A stretch of DNA of 64,000 bases from NCBI GenBank assembly GCA_017542475.1, contig JAFXXD010000041.1, positions 62,001-126,000 of the forward strand. Direction: 5' to 3'. Origin of the DNA: Ruminococcus sp. (lineage in GTDB: Bacteria > Bacillota > Clostridia > Oscillospirales > Ruminococcaceae). Shown here one piece after another: positions 40,659 through 49,688 of the stretch (its first letter is position 1; every line of letters starts with the position of its first letter). Both the position numbers and the translations under genes were made by a program. The notes beneath the pieces were generated by a model, which worked only from the letters and a program-made list of their open reading frames with translations, was not told where the DNA came from and did not search any database.

Positions 40659-42407
40659 ATGGAAAATATCACAGTTAAAGTCAATGGTGTTGAGATCTCC
40701 GTCCCCAAGGGTACTACTGTTCTTGAGGCTGCTCATACCGCAGGTTTCGAGATCCCCACACTTTGCTATATGAAGGAAATCAACGAGATCGGCGCCTGCC
40801 GTATCTGCGTTACCGAGGTAAATGAGGGCAGAGGCTTCCGTCTTGTTGCGGGCTGCGTTTATCCCTGCTCGAACAATATGGAGATCGTTACCAACTCTCC
40901 CAAGGTCATCGAGTCACGCAAGAAGACTCTCGAGCTCATTCTCTCGACTCACGACAGAAAGTGCCTCTCCTGCGTAAGAAGCGGCAACTGCGAGCTCCAG
41001 AAGCTCTGCAAGGACTACGGCATCGACGACGCAGGCAGGTACGACGGCGTCAACGAGCACTACGAGATAGACGATTCCGCTGCACATATGTACCGCGATA
41101 ACAACAAGTGCATACTCTGCCGCCGCTGCGTGGCTGTCTGCTCGAAGACACAGGGTATCGGTGTTATCGGCGCAAACGAGCGCGGATTCAAGACATATAT
41201 CGGCTCTGCATTCGATATGGGTCTCGGCGAGACAAGCTGCGTATCCTGCGGTCAGTGTATCGCTGTATGCCCTGTCGGCGCCATCGCAGAGAAGGACTAC
41301 ACAAAGCAGGTCATGGCTGCTATCGCAGACCCCGAGAAGACAGTTCTCGTACAGACTGCTCCCGCAGTACGTGCAGGCCTCGGCGAGGCATTCGGTCTCC
41401 CGATAGGCACGAACGTAGAGGGCAAGATGGCTGCGGCTCTCCGCAGACTCGGCTTCGATAAGGTATTCGATACCGATTTCGCTGCCGACCTCACCATTAT
41501 GGAGGAGGCTAACGAGTTCATCGAGCGCGTTACAACAGGCGGCACACTTCCTATGATAACATCGTGCTCACCCGGATGGGTAAAGTTCTGCGAGCACTAC
41601 TATCCCGACCTCCTCGACCATCTCTCGACCTGCAAGTCGCCTCAGCAGATGTTCGGTGCTACAGCTAAGACATACTGGGCTCAGAAGATGGGTATCGACC
41701 CCAAGAACATCGTAATGGTTTCCATTATGCCTTGTACGGCTAAGAAGTTCGAGATCGGCAGACCCGACCAGAGCGCAGCAGGCGTACCCGATGTTGATTT
41801 TGCTCTCACAACTCGTGAGCTCGGCAGAATGATAGAGCGCGCAGGCATCAACTTCCTCGGTCTTCCCGAAGAGAAGTTTGACGATCCGCTCGGAATCTCC
41901 ACAGGTGCAGGCGTTATCTTCGGCGCTACAGGCGGTGTTATGGAGGCTGCTCTCAGAACAGCTTACAACACCCTCACAGGCGACACTCTCATTGATATCC
42001 CCGAGGTACGCGGTACTGAGGCTATCAAGGAGGCAACATACGATATTGCTGGAACCAAGGTTAAGGTGATCGTTACAAGCGGTCTTTCCAACGCCCGCAA
42101 GGTGCTCGACGATATCAGAGCAGGCAAGTGCGACGCTCAGTTCATCGAGATAATGGCTTGTCCCGGCGGCTGTGTAAACGGCGGCGGTCAGCCTCAGGTA
42201 CCCATGGGTATCAGAAACTTCGTTGACATCAGAGCTGAGAGAGCCAAGGTCCTCTACGACCTCGACAAGTCTATGCCTCTCCGTCAGTCACACGAGAATC
42301 CCGCTATCAAGAAGGTTTACGAGGAATTCTTCGAGAAGCCCGGCAGCCACAAGGCTCATGAGGTTCTCCATACTTCCTACGTAAAGAGAAAGGTAAACGA
42401 GGTCTGA
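40659..42407 (+). CDS. hydA: [FeFe] hydrogenase catalytic subunit HydA/HndD
   Basis: This is the H2-producing subunit. The 582-residue protein has an N-terminal [2Fe-2S] ferredoxin domain (GACRICVTEV, AGCVYPC), a His-Cys3 [4Fe-4S] site (THDRKCLSCVRSGNCELQ), and two [4Fe-4S] clusters (CILCRRCVAVCS, CVSCGQCIAVCP). The H-cluster domain has L1 TSCSPGWVKFCE, L2 MPCTAKKFE and L3 MACPGGCVNGGG, and a C-terminal small-subunit segment follows. The domain order and the neighbours hydC and hydB indicate the trimeric group A3 type that couples NADH and ferredoxin. It starts 15 bases after hydB with GGAGG upstream and is followed by a terminator. Confidence 0.97.
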   Translation: MENITVKVNGVEISVPKGTTVLEAAHTAGFEIPTLCYMKEINEIGACRICVTEVNEGRGFRLVAGCVYPCSNNMEIVTNSPKVIESRKKTLELILSTHDRKCLSCVRSGNCELQKLCKDYGIDDAGRYDGVNEHYEIDDSAAHMYRDNNKCILCRRCVAVCSKTQGIGVIGANERGFKTYIGSAFDMGLGETSCVSCGQCIAVCPVGAIAEKDYTKQVMAAIADPEKTVLVQTAPAVRAGLGEAFGLPIGTNVEGKMAAALRRLGFDKVFDTDFAADLTIMEEANEFIERVTTGGTLPMITSCSPGWVKFCEHYYPDLLDHLSTCKSPQQMFGATAKTYWAQKMGIDPKNIVMVSIMPCTAKKFEIGRPDQSAAGVPDVDFALTTRELGRMIERAGINFLGLPEEKFDDPLGISTGAGVIFGATGGVMEAALRTAYNTLTGDTLIDIPEVRGTEAIKEATYDIAGTKVKVIVTSGLSNARKVLDDIRAGKCDAQFIEIMACPGGCVNGGGQPQVPMGIRNFVDIRAERAKVLYDLDKSMPLRQSHENPAIKKVYEEFFEKPGSHKAHEVLHTSYVKRKVNEV

Positions 42408-42432
42408 GACCGAGTTTTAAGTGAAAATGACT

Positions 42433-42462
42433 ATCCCTCCGACATCGCTCGGAGGGATTTTC
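42433..42462 (+). terminator. terminator of the hydrogenase operon
   Basis: ATCCCTCCGA and TCGGAGGGAT arms, then TTTT, about 25 bases after the hydA stop. Confidence 0.85.
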
Positions 42463-42482
42463 ATAAACGTAAAGGAGAAATT

Positions 42483-42698
42483 ATGAAACACAATTGCGAA
42501 TTATGCGGCACCAAGCTCATCAGCGGCAAGCTCTTTACAGCTACTCCCCACGACGTGCTCTTCTATCCCTTCGGCGAGGAGTACAAGGCTGACCCTCAGC
42601 GCAGCACCATTCACTGCGAGGCTTGTCCGAAGTGCGGTCACATACAGAACCTGACGCTCACATCTCCCGATAAGATTTTCGGCGAGAACGGCGAATGA
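42483..42698 (+). CDS. small zinc-ribbon protein
   Basis: The 71-residue protein has two CxxC pairs (CELCGTKL near the start and CPKCGHIQ near residue 50) that would bind one zinc ion. Between them is a basic and aromatic stretch (HDVLFYPFGEEYKAD). No named family was recognised. It has AAAGGAG seven bases before the ATG and overlaps the following phosphatase by four bases (ATGA), so the two are translationally coupled. The role is unknown; nucleic-acid or protein binding is possible. Confidence 0.8.
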   Translation: MKHNCELCGTKLISGKLFTATPHDVLFYPFGEEYKADPQRSTIHCEACPKCGHIQNLTLTSPDKIFGENGE

Positions 42699-43273
42699 GC
42701 AGTATCTTCACCTCCACGCGGAATACGCGTCCGATACTCCCCGACAGCCTGCGCTTCATACGGAGTGACGCACTGTTCTGTCCCACCGAGGACGAGCTCG
42801 GGTGGCTGAGGTACAACGGTGTCACCACCGTCATCGACCTGCGTGCGGAGGACGAGGTGCGCGCCTGTCCGACACAGCTTGCGGAGGCGGAGGGCTTCAT
42901 GTACAGGAATATGCCCGTCACTGGCGGATCCTACATACCGAAGACGGCGGCGGACGTCCCGCAGTCGTACGTCGATATGCTCGACGGGCAGATGGACGCT
43001 ATCATCGGCGCTATAATGTCCGCGCAGACGAACGTGCTCTACTTCTGCTCGGCAGGCAAGGACAGAACAGGCGTAGTTTCGGCGGTGCTGCTTCATAAGC
43101 TCGGCTATGATGAGGACTACATCATCGCGGACTATATGCAGTCGGCGGAGGAGCTCCGTACTATGCTTGAAGCATACGCGTCGAGCGGAGCGGCTGACCT
43201 CGATGTGATAACTCCGCACCCTGATAATATCATTGCAGTAATAAATGAACTCCAAAAAAGGTCTGTGCATTGA
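42695..43273 (+). CDS. protein tyrosine/serine phosphatase
   Basis: The 192-residue protein belongs to the Tyr_phosphatase-3 group of cysteine phosphatases. The P-loop CX5R is CSAGKDRTG (about residue 128), with the general-acid region further upstream and the N-terminal strand TTVIDLRAEDEV typical of the family. It would remove phosphate from tyrosine or serine, or from phosphoinositides in some relatives. It overlaps the zinc-ribbon gene by four bases. Its TGA stop lies in the loop of the terminator hairpin that follows. Confidence 0.9.
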   Translation: MSSIFTSTRNTRPILPDSLRFIRSDALFCPTEDELGWLRYNGVTTVIDLRAEDEVRACPTQLAEAEGFMYRNMPVTGGSYIPKTAADVPQSYVDMLDGQMDAIIGAIMSAQTNVLYFCSAGKDRTGVVSAVLLHKLGYDEDYIIADYMQSAEELRTMLEAYASSGAADLDVITPHPDNIIAVINELQKRSVH

Positions 43274-43290
43274 GCACAGACCTTTTGTTT
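43256..43290. terminator. terminator overlapping the phosphatase stop codon
   Basis: AAAAGGTCTGTGC (43256-43268) pairs with GCACAGACCTTTT (43274-43286). The TGA of the phosphatase is in the loop. A and T runs allow both directions, so it may also end the converging dockerin gene. Confidence 0.85.
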
Positions 43291-43297
43291 TAGCTTA

Positions 43298-44797
43298 TCA
43301 GAATACCCACGATGTCAGCAGCTTCCTCAGCGCGATAACGTCGAACATATCGACTACGCCGTCGCCTGTGAGCTCGTCGTAGCACGTCACATCGGGCTTG
43401 CCGAGCGCCTGTTCAGCGCAGCAGACGAGGTCGGCTACGCTGACGATACCGTCGTGGTTGACGTCGCCGTACCTGAATTGCGGGGCGGACTCAGTCGTCG
43501 TTTCGGTCGTTGTCGTAGTTGTTGGCTGAGCAGCTGCAGTTGTCGTAGCAGTGGTGGTCACGGTGGTGGTCGTAGTAGTAGTTGTTGTTGTCGTAGTAGT
43601 GGTAGTTGTAGTTGAGGTGGTAGTCGGTTCAGCGGTGGTGGTTGTAGTCGTAGTAGTAGCTGATGTCGTAGTCGTGGACGTCGTTGTCGTTGCAGTAGTG
43701 GTCGCAGTTGTCGTAACTATGGGCTTTGTCGGGTCGAAGTCGTCCTCGGAGATAGTGGGGTAGGTGAAGTACGCGAGCACGTACTCGGTACCCTCGGTGT
43801 GCTGCTCGAAGAAGCTCTTCGAGCCCTTGAGGAAGAAATCGTAGGTTATCTGGATACCGTATCTGCCGTCGTAGTCGTCCCAAGTGACGTCCATACCGTA
43901 CCACTGACCGTCCTCCATCTGTACGTAGTTCCACATATGGGCGGTCTTGTCATCGGGGTCGTAGTTGCCGAAAATGCACACACACGGTATGCCGAGGCGG
44001 TCGCATATGAGCTTGAACGCCTTGGAGTAGCCCTCGCAGACAACTCCGGGCTCAACGAGTGCACCGAGGCACGAGCCCGAGAACTGTCCGTCGATATCGT
44101 AATATGTAAACTTTGATATCTTGTCATGTATGCACTTGAGCTGTTCGTAGCGGGTACTGCCCGTCACCTCGAAGTTTTCGACTGCTTCCTCGAGCTTTGT
44201 CTTGTACTCGAACACCTCATCGAACGACGAGAAACCGTCGTAATAGGCGGGGGAAATAGTGAGCTGGTACACGGTGTAGGTGTATTTGCGGGAGCTTATG
44301 CGGTTCTGCTGTACCGACTTCACTCCGATGCTGATGTTGTTGACATCGAGCCAGAAAATGTCGGGAATATCGAACGAAGCGCACTCGATACCGCTTCGGC
44401 AGGCGCTGAACACCGCATTTGAAGCGGCAGTCGTGTTGATGTCGAAGTACCACGACGAACTCTCGATGACGAGCGGCTCGGGGAGCGTGACTGTAATGGT
44501 GTCAAGGCTCGGATTGATGAGCTCCATCATTTTCGAGTAGACCTCGGCATTGTTGGCGTCGAGGTAGTACCCGAGGTTATAGGCTCCGTTTTCGTAGTCG
44601 TAGTTGGCGGCGATCTGTACCGCGCCTCCGTCGCTGAGAGCCAGCTGGTCGAGCTCACTTACGGTGAGGGTCTCGTCCTCAGCTATCTCGACGAACTGAG
44701 TTGTGCTGTCCTCAGCGAGAGAGGCGAGGGGAGAGACTCCGACAAGCAGGGCGGCGGAAGTTAAGAGAGAAAATGCTGATGAGAATAATTTTTTCAT
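43298..44797 (-). CDS. secreted transglutaminase-like protein with Thr-rich linker and dockerin
   Basis: The 499-residue exported protein has a signal peptide (to about residue 28). A large domain ends in a transglutaminase-like core, with catalytic Cys in PGVVCEGYSKAFKLICDR, His in DKTAHMWNYVQM and Asp in GMDVTWDDYDG (about 240-310). A run of threonines with few interruptions (about 360-425) leads to a type I dockerin (GDVNHDGIVSVADL, then LTGDGVVDMFDVIAL). The ribosome-binding site GGAGG lies eight bases before ATG 44797. It probably modifies or cleaves surface or substrate proteins on the scaffold. This is the second dockerin protein in the window with a peptidase-like fold. Confidence 0.9.
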   Translation of the reverse strand: MKKLFSSAFSLLTSAALLVGVSPLASLAEDSTTQFVEIAEDETLTVSELDQLALSDGGAVQIAANYDYENGAYNLGYYLDANNAEVYSKMMELINPSLDTITVTLPEPLVIESSSWYFDINTTAASNAVFSACRSGIECASFDIPDIFWLDVNNISIGVKSVQQNRISSRKYTYTVYQLTISPAYYDGFSSFDEVFEYKTKLEEAVENFEVTGSTRYEQLKCIHDKISKFTYYDIDGQFSGSCLGALVEPGVVCEGYSKAFKLICDRLGIPCVCIFGNYDPDDKTAHMWNYVQMEDGQWYGMDVTWDDYDGRYGIQITYDFFLKGSKSFFEQHTEGTEYVLAYFTYPTISEDDFDPTKPIVTTTATTTATTTTSTTTTSATTTTTTTTAEPTTTSTTTTTTTTTTTTTTTTTVTTTATTTAAAQPTTTTTTETTTESAPQFRYGDVNHDGIVSVADLVCCAEQALGKPDVTCYDELTGDGVVDMFDVIALRKLLTSWVF

Positions 44798-45035
44798 ATT
44801 AAGACCTCCGTTTCTCAAAATCAGTATCTTCCCAATTCCAATATCTATCTACGATACATTATATCAGAATATAATACAGAAGTCAATGATTGTCAGAAAA
44901 ATTCATTAATTTTCCACAAAGCCTGTCCGCGGTGTACGCACACATTGCCGCCGTATATAGACTTATTCCCGAAATGATATGCTGAAAACGCTAAAAAAAT
45001 GCGTAATTAAGCCGAATTATTCGTTATGTTGTCAC

Positions 45036-45064
45036 TTGCAAAAAATATTGCGGTATGGTATACT
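45036..45064 (+). promoter_or_regulatory. sigma-A promoter of the aminotransferase gene
   Basis: TTGCAA (45036-45041) and TATACT (45059-45064) are 17 bases apart. In the 320-base gap 44798-45118 nothing else was recognised apart from AT-rich sequence. Confidence 0.75.
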
Positions 45065-45118
45065 TTTATTTGGCAGTCAATGCCTTATTATGCATGATTT
45101 GAAAGGTGAGGTCCCGAA

Positions 45119-46399
45119 ATGAACTTATCGGAAATGAACAAGGAACAGCTCATCAGCTTTAAGAATGAGGTGGAAGCGCTCTACAACGGCTTCAAGTCGC
45201 AGAGCCTCTCTCTCAATATGGCAAGAGGCAACCCCTGCAAGGAGCAGTTGGAGCTCAGCGTGGGTATGCTCGACGTGTTCGACGACGGCAACTTCCTCAG
45301 CGAGAACGGCGTGGACGTAAGAAATTACGGTATGCTCGACGGTATCCCCGAGGCTAAGGAGTTTTTCTCGGATATGATAGGCGTTCAGGACGATGAGATA
45401 ATCATTTTCGGAAATTCGAGCCTCAATGCTATGTTCTGGACTGTTCAGTGTGCCTTCAACAAGGGCATCCTCGGCAATACGCCGTGGTCTAAGCTCGACA
45501 AGGTGAAGTTCCTCTGTCCCGTCCCCGGATATGACAGGCACTTCAAGGTTACCGAGTTCTTCGGCGTGGAGATGATAAATGTCCCGATGACGGCTTCGGG
45601 TCCCGATATGGATATGGTCGAGAAGCTCGTTTCCGAGGACGAGGCTATAAAGGGAATATGGTGCGTTCCGCAGTATTCCAACCCCGACGGCATCAGCTAC
45701 AGCGACGAGACGGTAAGACGCTTCGCGAACCTCAAGCCCGCGGCTAAGGACTTCCGCATTTTCTGGGACAACGCCTACTGCATACACCACCTCACAGACG
45801 ACCCCAAGCCCATACTCAATATCCTTGAAGAGGCAAAGAAGGTCGGCAACGAGAACATCGTCTACATATACGGCTCGACCTCGAAGGTAACGTTCCCCGG
45901 TGCGGGCGTTGCTGTGATGGGCGCGAGCAAGGCTAATGTCGAGGAGCTCAGGAAGTACCTCGGTATCAGCATCATCAGCTATGACAAGATGAATCAGCTC
46001 CGCCACGTGAAGTTCTTCGGCACTTTCGCGAATATGCAGGAGCATATGAAGAAGCACAAGGCTATCATTGCTCCCAAGTTCGACCTCGTGTGCAGCACTC
46101 TTGAAAAGGAGATAGCTCCTCTCGGTATCGGCGAATGGACAGAGCCCAAGGGCGGCTATTTCGTATCGTTCAACGCGCTGAACGGCTGTGCGAAGAGGAT
46201 AGTTCAGCTCTGCGCGGAGGCAGGCGTGACGCTCACAGGAGCCGGCGCTACCTTCCCCTACGGAGTTGACCCCGACGACAAGAATATCCGCATAGCTCCG
46301 ACATATCCCTCAATAGAGGATCTCGGCAAGGCTCTGGAGCTCTTCGTTATAAGCGTAAAGTTCGCAAGTGCAGAGAAGCTCCTTGCAGAAATGAACTGA
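45119..46399 (+). CDS. MocR-type PLP-dependent aminotransferase
   Basis: The 426-residue enzyme is a fold-type I aminotransferase of the aminotransferase class related to MocR (PF12897-like), many of which act on aspartate or alanine. Visible are NMARGNPCKEQLELS near the N-terminus, PVPGYDRHF, CVPQYSNPDGISYS, the Asp that holds the PLP ring in IFWDNAYCIHH, and the catalytic lysine in GSTSKVTFPGAGVA (about 258). There is no DNA-binding domain. The gene has its own promoter, GGTGAGG before the ATG, and a terminator, so it appears monocistronic. Confidence 0.9.
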   Translation: MNLSEMNKEQLISFKNEVEALYNGFKSQSLSLNMARGNPCKEQLELSVGMLDVFDDGNFLSENGVDVRNYGMLDGIPEAKEFFSDMIGVQDDEIIIFGNSSLNAMFWTVQCAFNKGILGNTPWSKLDKVKFLCPVPGYDRHFKVTEFFGVEMINVPMTASGPDMDMVEKLVSEDEAIKGIWCVPQYSNPDGISYSDETVRRFANLKPAAKDFRIFWDNAYCIHHLTDDPKPILNILEEAKKVGNENIVYIYGSTSKVTFPGAGVAVMGASKANVEELRKYLGISIISYDKMNQLRHVKFFGTFANMQEHMKKHKAIIAPKFDLVCSTLEKEIAPLGIGEWTEPKGGYFVSFNALNGCAKRIVQLCAEAGVTLTGAGATFPYGVDPDDKNIRIAPTYPSIEDLGKALELFVISVKFASAEKLLAEMN

Positions 46400-46408
46400 T
46401 AAAACAAG

Positions 46409-46440
46409 GCGTCCGACGGAAGCTCCGTCGGACGCTTTTT
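46409..46440. terminator. terminator between converging genes
   Basis: GCGTCCGACGGA and TCCGTCGGACGC with a three-base loop, then TTTTT. Confidence 0.92.
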
Positions 46441-46442
46441 GT

Positions 46443-47204
46443 TTATTCTTCATTTTCTCCCTCGGGTACGAATTCGGGCAGTCGGTAGCGCTTCTTGTAC
46501 TCGCGCGGAGTCATACCCACGTACTTCTTGAAAATCTTGATGAAGTAGCTCTGCGAGCTGAAGCACAGCAGGGTGCTTATCTCAAGGTCGGTGTACTCCG
46601 AGAAGCGCAGCAGGCTCGAAGCCTCCTCTATCTTCTTGCGGTTGACGTAGTCGCTGAAGGCCATACCTGTTTCCGCCTTGAAGAGGCGCGACAGATACGC
46701 CGAGCTGATATGCAGGTGCTTGGCGGCTTCGTTTATCATTATGCGGGTGTGAAGGTGCTCGCTGATATAGTCGAGCACACGCAGTATCTGCTTGGAGTAG
46801 ATATTGCTGTTGCGGACGAGACGCATACGGCGCGAATACTCCTCTATCATTTCGGTGTGCGCGGCGTGGACGTCTTCCTCCGACCTGCACTCGTCAGCCT
46901 TCATTATGTAGATATCGCTGAGGCTGTACGCCTCCTCGGGAGTCATACCGCTTTTTATGCAGAATCTCGCAATCAAAGCCGCAGAAACGGTGAAATGGTA
47001 CTTGAGATTCTGGAGCGGGTCCTTGCTGAGGATACCGTAGCCCTCACTGCACAGCGGAGTGGCATACACACGCACGAGCTCGATGTTTCCCGCGCAGATG
47101 CTCTCATAGAAGGCTATCTCGCGGTCGAACGAGGCGTATTCAAAGTCCTCTTCTCTGCGGGAGAAGAGGTGGGAAGCGAGGTATTGCTGGGAGTAGCTGT
47201 TCAT
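46443..47204 (-). CDS. AraC family transcriptional regulator
   Basis: The 253-residue protein has a C-terminal double helix-turn-helix of the AraC/XylS type (about 140-240): INEAAKHLHISSAYLSRLFK and the second recognition part FSSQSYFIKIFKKYVGMTPREYKK. The N-terminal 135 residues are helical and do not look like a cupin sensor, resembling instead the regulators of unknown signal common in Clostridia. The start at 47204 has GGAGGTG five bases upstream. It lies just downstream of the GH16 gene on the same strand but separated by a terminator, so a regulatory link is possible, not shown. Confidence 0.92.
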   Translation of the reverse strand: MNSYSQQYLASHLFSRREEDFEYASFDREIAFYESICAGNIELVRVYATPLCSEGYGILSKDPLQNLKYHFTVSAALIARFCIKSGMTPEEAYSLSDIYIMKADECRSEEDVHAAHTEMIEEYSRRMRLVRNSNIYSKQILRVLDYISEHLHTRIMINEAAKHLHISSAYLSRLFKAETGMAFSDYVNRKKIEEASSLLRFSEYTDLEISTLLCFSSQSYFIKIFKKYVGMTPREYKKRYRLPEFVPEGENEE

Positions 47205-47283
47205 AATGCACCTCCGTGGTAGATGTTACAAACATTATAACATAAAGCGGCGGATTTGTCCAGTACATTATTTTACCGCAGCA

Positions 47284-47313
47284 AAAAAACGAAGGCGCGA
47301 GCCTTCGTTTTTT
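47284..47313 (-). terminator. terminator of the GH16 gene
   Basis: CGAAGGC-GCGA-GCCTTCG flanked by runs of A and T, so it may act in both directions. Confidence 0.88.
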
Positions 47314-47326
47314 CGGGTATATTATG

Positions 47327-49444
47327 TTACTGCTTGTTATAAGTTACCCACTTATAATATGCAGTGAGAGGCGTTGTGCCGGGGTAAGCCTTGAGCCAGT
47401 CGTCAACCGTGAGACCGGGCCAAGCGTTCATCATTATCTTGCTGGGAGTTACGGGGATATCGCCTGTCATCGACCAAACTTCCTTGCCGTCGATGTACCA
47501 TGTGATCTTGCCGGGCTGCCAGTCGAAGCCGTATTTGTGGAAATCCTGCGAAGCGTCGAAGCCGAGGTCGATCATCTTCTCATGACCGCCCACACCGTTG
47601 CGGTAGTAGTTGAGCTGGACCTTAGTTGTATCCTTGCCGAGAATTTCGATGTCTATCTCGTCCCACGGATTCTTCTGACCGTTGATAACGTCAGAGGGAC
47701 CTGTGTATGTGAAGAACGATGAAACAACACCGTCGCACTTGATAGCCTTCATCTCTGTCTCGTAGTAGCCGTAGTGGTAGAAGTCGTTTGTGCGGAACTC
47801 ACCGCCCGAATACTTGGGGTTCCAGTCGGGGTTAGAGTCGTTCGACCACTTCCGGTCTATCTTGAGCTCGAGGAGACCGTTGACTATCTGAGCGTTCTGC
47901 TTGTACCACCAGCAGTCGAAGGGCTTGCCGTTCGTCCAGCCGTCGGAAGCGAAGAAGTCGCCTGCATTGCCTGTTGTGAAGTCAGAGACCATAGTGGCAT
48001 TTCTGTTCATGCCTGTCTGTGTCTGACCCTGACCCTGATTGGGGTCCTGCTGCTGACCCTGATTAGGATCCTGCTGCTGTCCCTGATTGGGGTCCTGCCA
48101 GGGGTTCTGCTGCTGCTGACCCTGACCGTTCTTGCCGTTCTGGTCGTATGTTACCCACTGGTAGTGAGCGGTAAGAGGAGTCTTGCCGTTGTAAGCCTTG
48201 AGCCAGTCGTCAACAGTGAGACCCGGCCATGCGTTCATCATGATCTTGCTTGCAGTTACGGGAACATCGCCTGACATCGACCATACTTCCCTGCCGTCGA
48301 TGTACCATGTTATCTTGCCGGGCTGCCAGTCGAAGCCGTAGGTGTGGTAAGCCTCGGAAGCATCGAAGCCGAGGTCGATCATCTTCTCGTGACCGCCCTG
48401 TCCGTTGCGGTAGTAGTTGAGCTGTACCTTAGTTGTATCCTTACCGAGGATCTCGATGTCTATCTCGTCCCAAGGATTCTTCTGACCGTTGATAACGTCG
48501 GAAGGACCTGTGTATGTGAAGAACGAGGATACAACGCCGTCGTTCTTGATAGCCTGCATCGAGCACTCATAGTAGCCGTATGAATAGAAGTTGTTGGTGC
48601 GGAACTCACCGCCCGAATACTTGGGGTTCCAGTCGGGATTGGAGTCGTTCGACCACTTCTGGTCTATCTTGAGCTCAAGAGCGCCGTCCTTTATCTGAGC
48701 GTTCTGCTCGTACCACCAGCAGTCGAAGGGCTTGCCGTTCGTCCAGCCGCTGGAAGCGAAGAAGTCGCCTGCGTCGCCCGTGCGGAAGTTGGAGACCATA
48801 GTAGCATTCGCATTCATAGGAGTGCCGAGGTCGGGAATACCGTTCTGTATAGGCTGAGTTGTGGTAGTCGAAGTAGTTGTGGGCTCGGTCGTTGTCGTTG
48901 TGGTAGTAGTTGTGGTAGTGGTCGTTGTGGTCGTAGTAGTTGTGGTGGTAGTTGTGGGCTCTGTTGTAGTAGTTGTGGTAGAGGTAGTAGTGGGTTCGGT
49001 AGTAGTGGTTGTTGTGGTTGTAGTAGTAGTGGGCTCGGTAGTAGTTGTGGTAGTAGTCGATGTCGTTGTTTCGCTGTAGTTAGCGCTTACCGACTCGGGG
49101 AGCTCTCTCAGGACGCCAGCGTCGTACTTCTGTATGGAGAGCGCATCGGCTGCGGAAAGACCGTCGCCGCGGTCGAATACGTCGCCGTTGAGCTTGCCCT
49201 GCTCCTTGAGCGGATACTTGTCCTGATTAGCGATGAACTGGAGGATAGCGACAGCGTCAGCGACGGTAACGTAGCCGTCGAGGTTGGCGTCGCCTATCTT
49301 TGTGCTGACGTCAGCGTTGATGCTTGCGCCTGCGAATGTGAGGCTGTCCTCAGCGCTTGCGACAGAAGCAAAGGGAGCAGACGAAGCCATAAGAGCAGCC
49401 GCAGAAAGAGCTGCAAAGCAGCGCTTTAAGCTGTTGTTTTTCAT
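47327..49444 (-). CDS. dockerin-GH16-GH16 secreted beta-glucanase
   Basis: The 705-residue exported enzyme should cleave mixed-linkage beta-glucan (lichenase type). A signal peptide (to about 31) is followed by an N-terminal type I dockerin (GDANLDGYVTVADAVAIL, LSAADALSIQ). A Thr-rich linker of about 75 residues follows, then a GH16 domain, a Gln/Pro/Asn linker with repeated DPNQGQQQ units, and a second GH16 domain. Both catalytic domains have the WDEIDIEILG motif with the nucleophile and acid/base glutamates. The two domains differ at about 31 of 226 positions, so the duplication looks recent. An N-terminal dockerin is less common than a C-terminal one. ATG 49444 has GAGGGG upstream. Confidence 0.93.
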   Translation of the reverse strand: MKNNSLKRCFAALSAAALMASSAPFASVASAEDSLTFAGASINADVSTKIGDANLDGYVTVADAVAILQFIANQDKYPLKEQGKLNGDVFDRGDGLSAADALSIQKYDAGVLRELPESVSANYSETTTSTTTTTTTEPTTTTTTTTTTTEPTTTSTTTTTTEPTTTTTTTTTTTTTTTTTTTTTTTEPTTTSTTTTQPIQNGIPDLGTPMNANATMVSNFRTGDAGDFFASSGWTNGKPFDCWWYEQNAQIKDGALELKIDQKWSNDSNPDWNPKYSGGEFRTNNFYSYGYYECSMQAIKNDGVVSSFFTYTGPSDVINGQKNPWDEIDIEILGKDTTKVQLNYYRNGQGGHEKMIDLGFDASEAYHTYGFDWQPGKITWYIDGREVWSMSGDVPVTASKIMMNAWPGLTVDDWLKAYNGKTPLTAHYQWVTYDQNGKNGQGQQQQNPWQDPNQGQQQDPNQGQQQDPNQGQGQTQTGMNRNATMVSDFTTGNAGDFFASDGWTNGKPFDCWWYKQNAQIVNGLLELKIDRKWSNDSNPDWNPKYSGGEFRTNDFYHYGYYETEMKAIKCDGVVSSFFTYTGPSDVINGQKNPWDEIDIEILGKDTTKVQLNYYRNGVGGHEKMIDLGFDASQDFHKYGFDWQPGKITWYIDGKEVWSMTGDIPVTPSKIMMNAWPGLTVDDWLKAYPGTTPLTAYYKWVTYNKQ

Positions 49445-49688
49445 ATGTAAGACCCCTCTCTGAAAAATAATATACTCGATTTTTTCACACGCGAATGTTA
49501 ACAACGTGTGCATTTGACAAATTTATTATACAGTGCACGGCTAAAACTGTATATTATTTTTGTGACAAAAATAGTAAAATCGTGACCTTCACAAAAATGA
49601 ATTTGCTTTAAATCGCGCCATATAGAGGAATATCATTTACATAATAAGAGAGTTTAATAATTTAATGACGTTCTGACCTTGAAAAGCG

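Noticed and set aside
48861-49079. Valine-rich plus-strand frame (also 43551-43763)
   Set aside because: These are reverse readings of the Thr-codon linkers of two secreted proteins.
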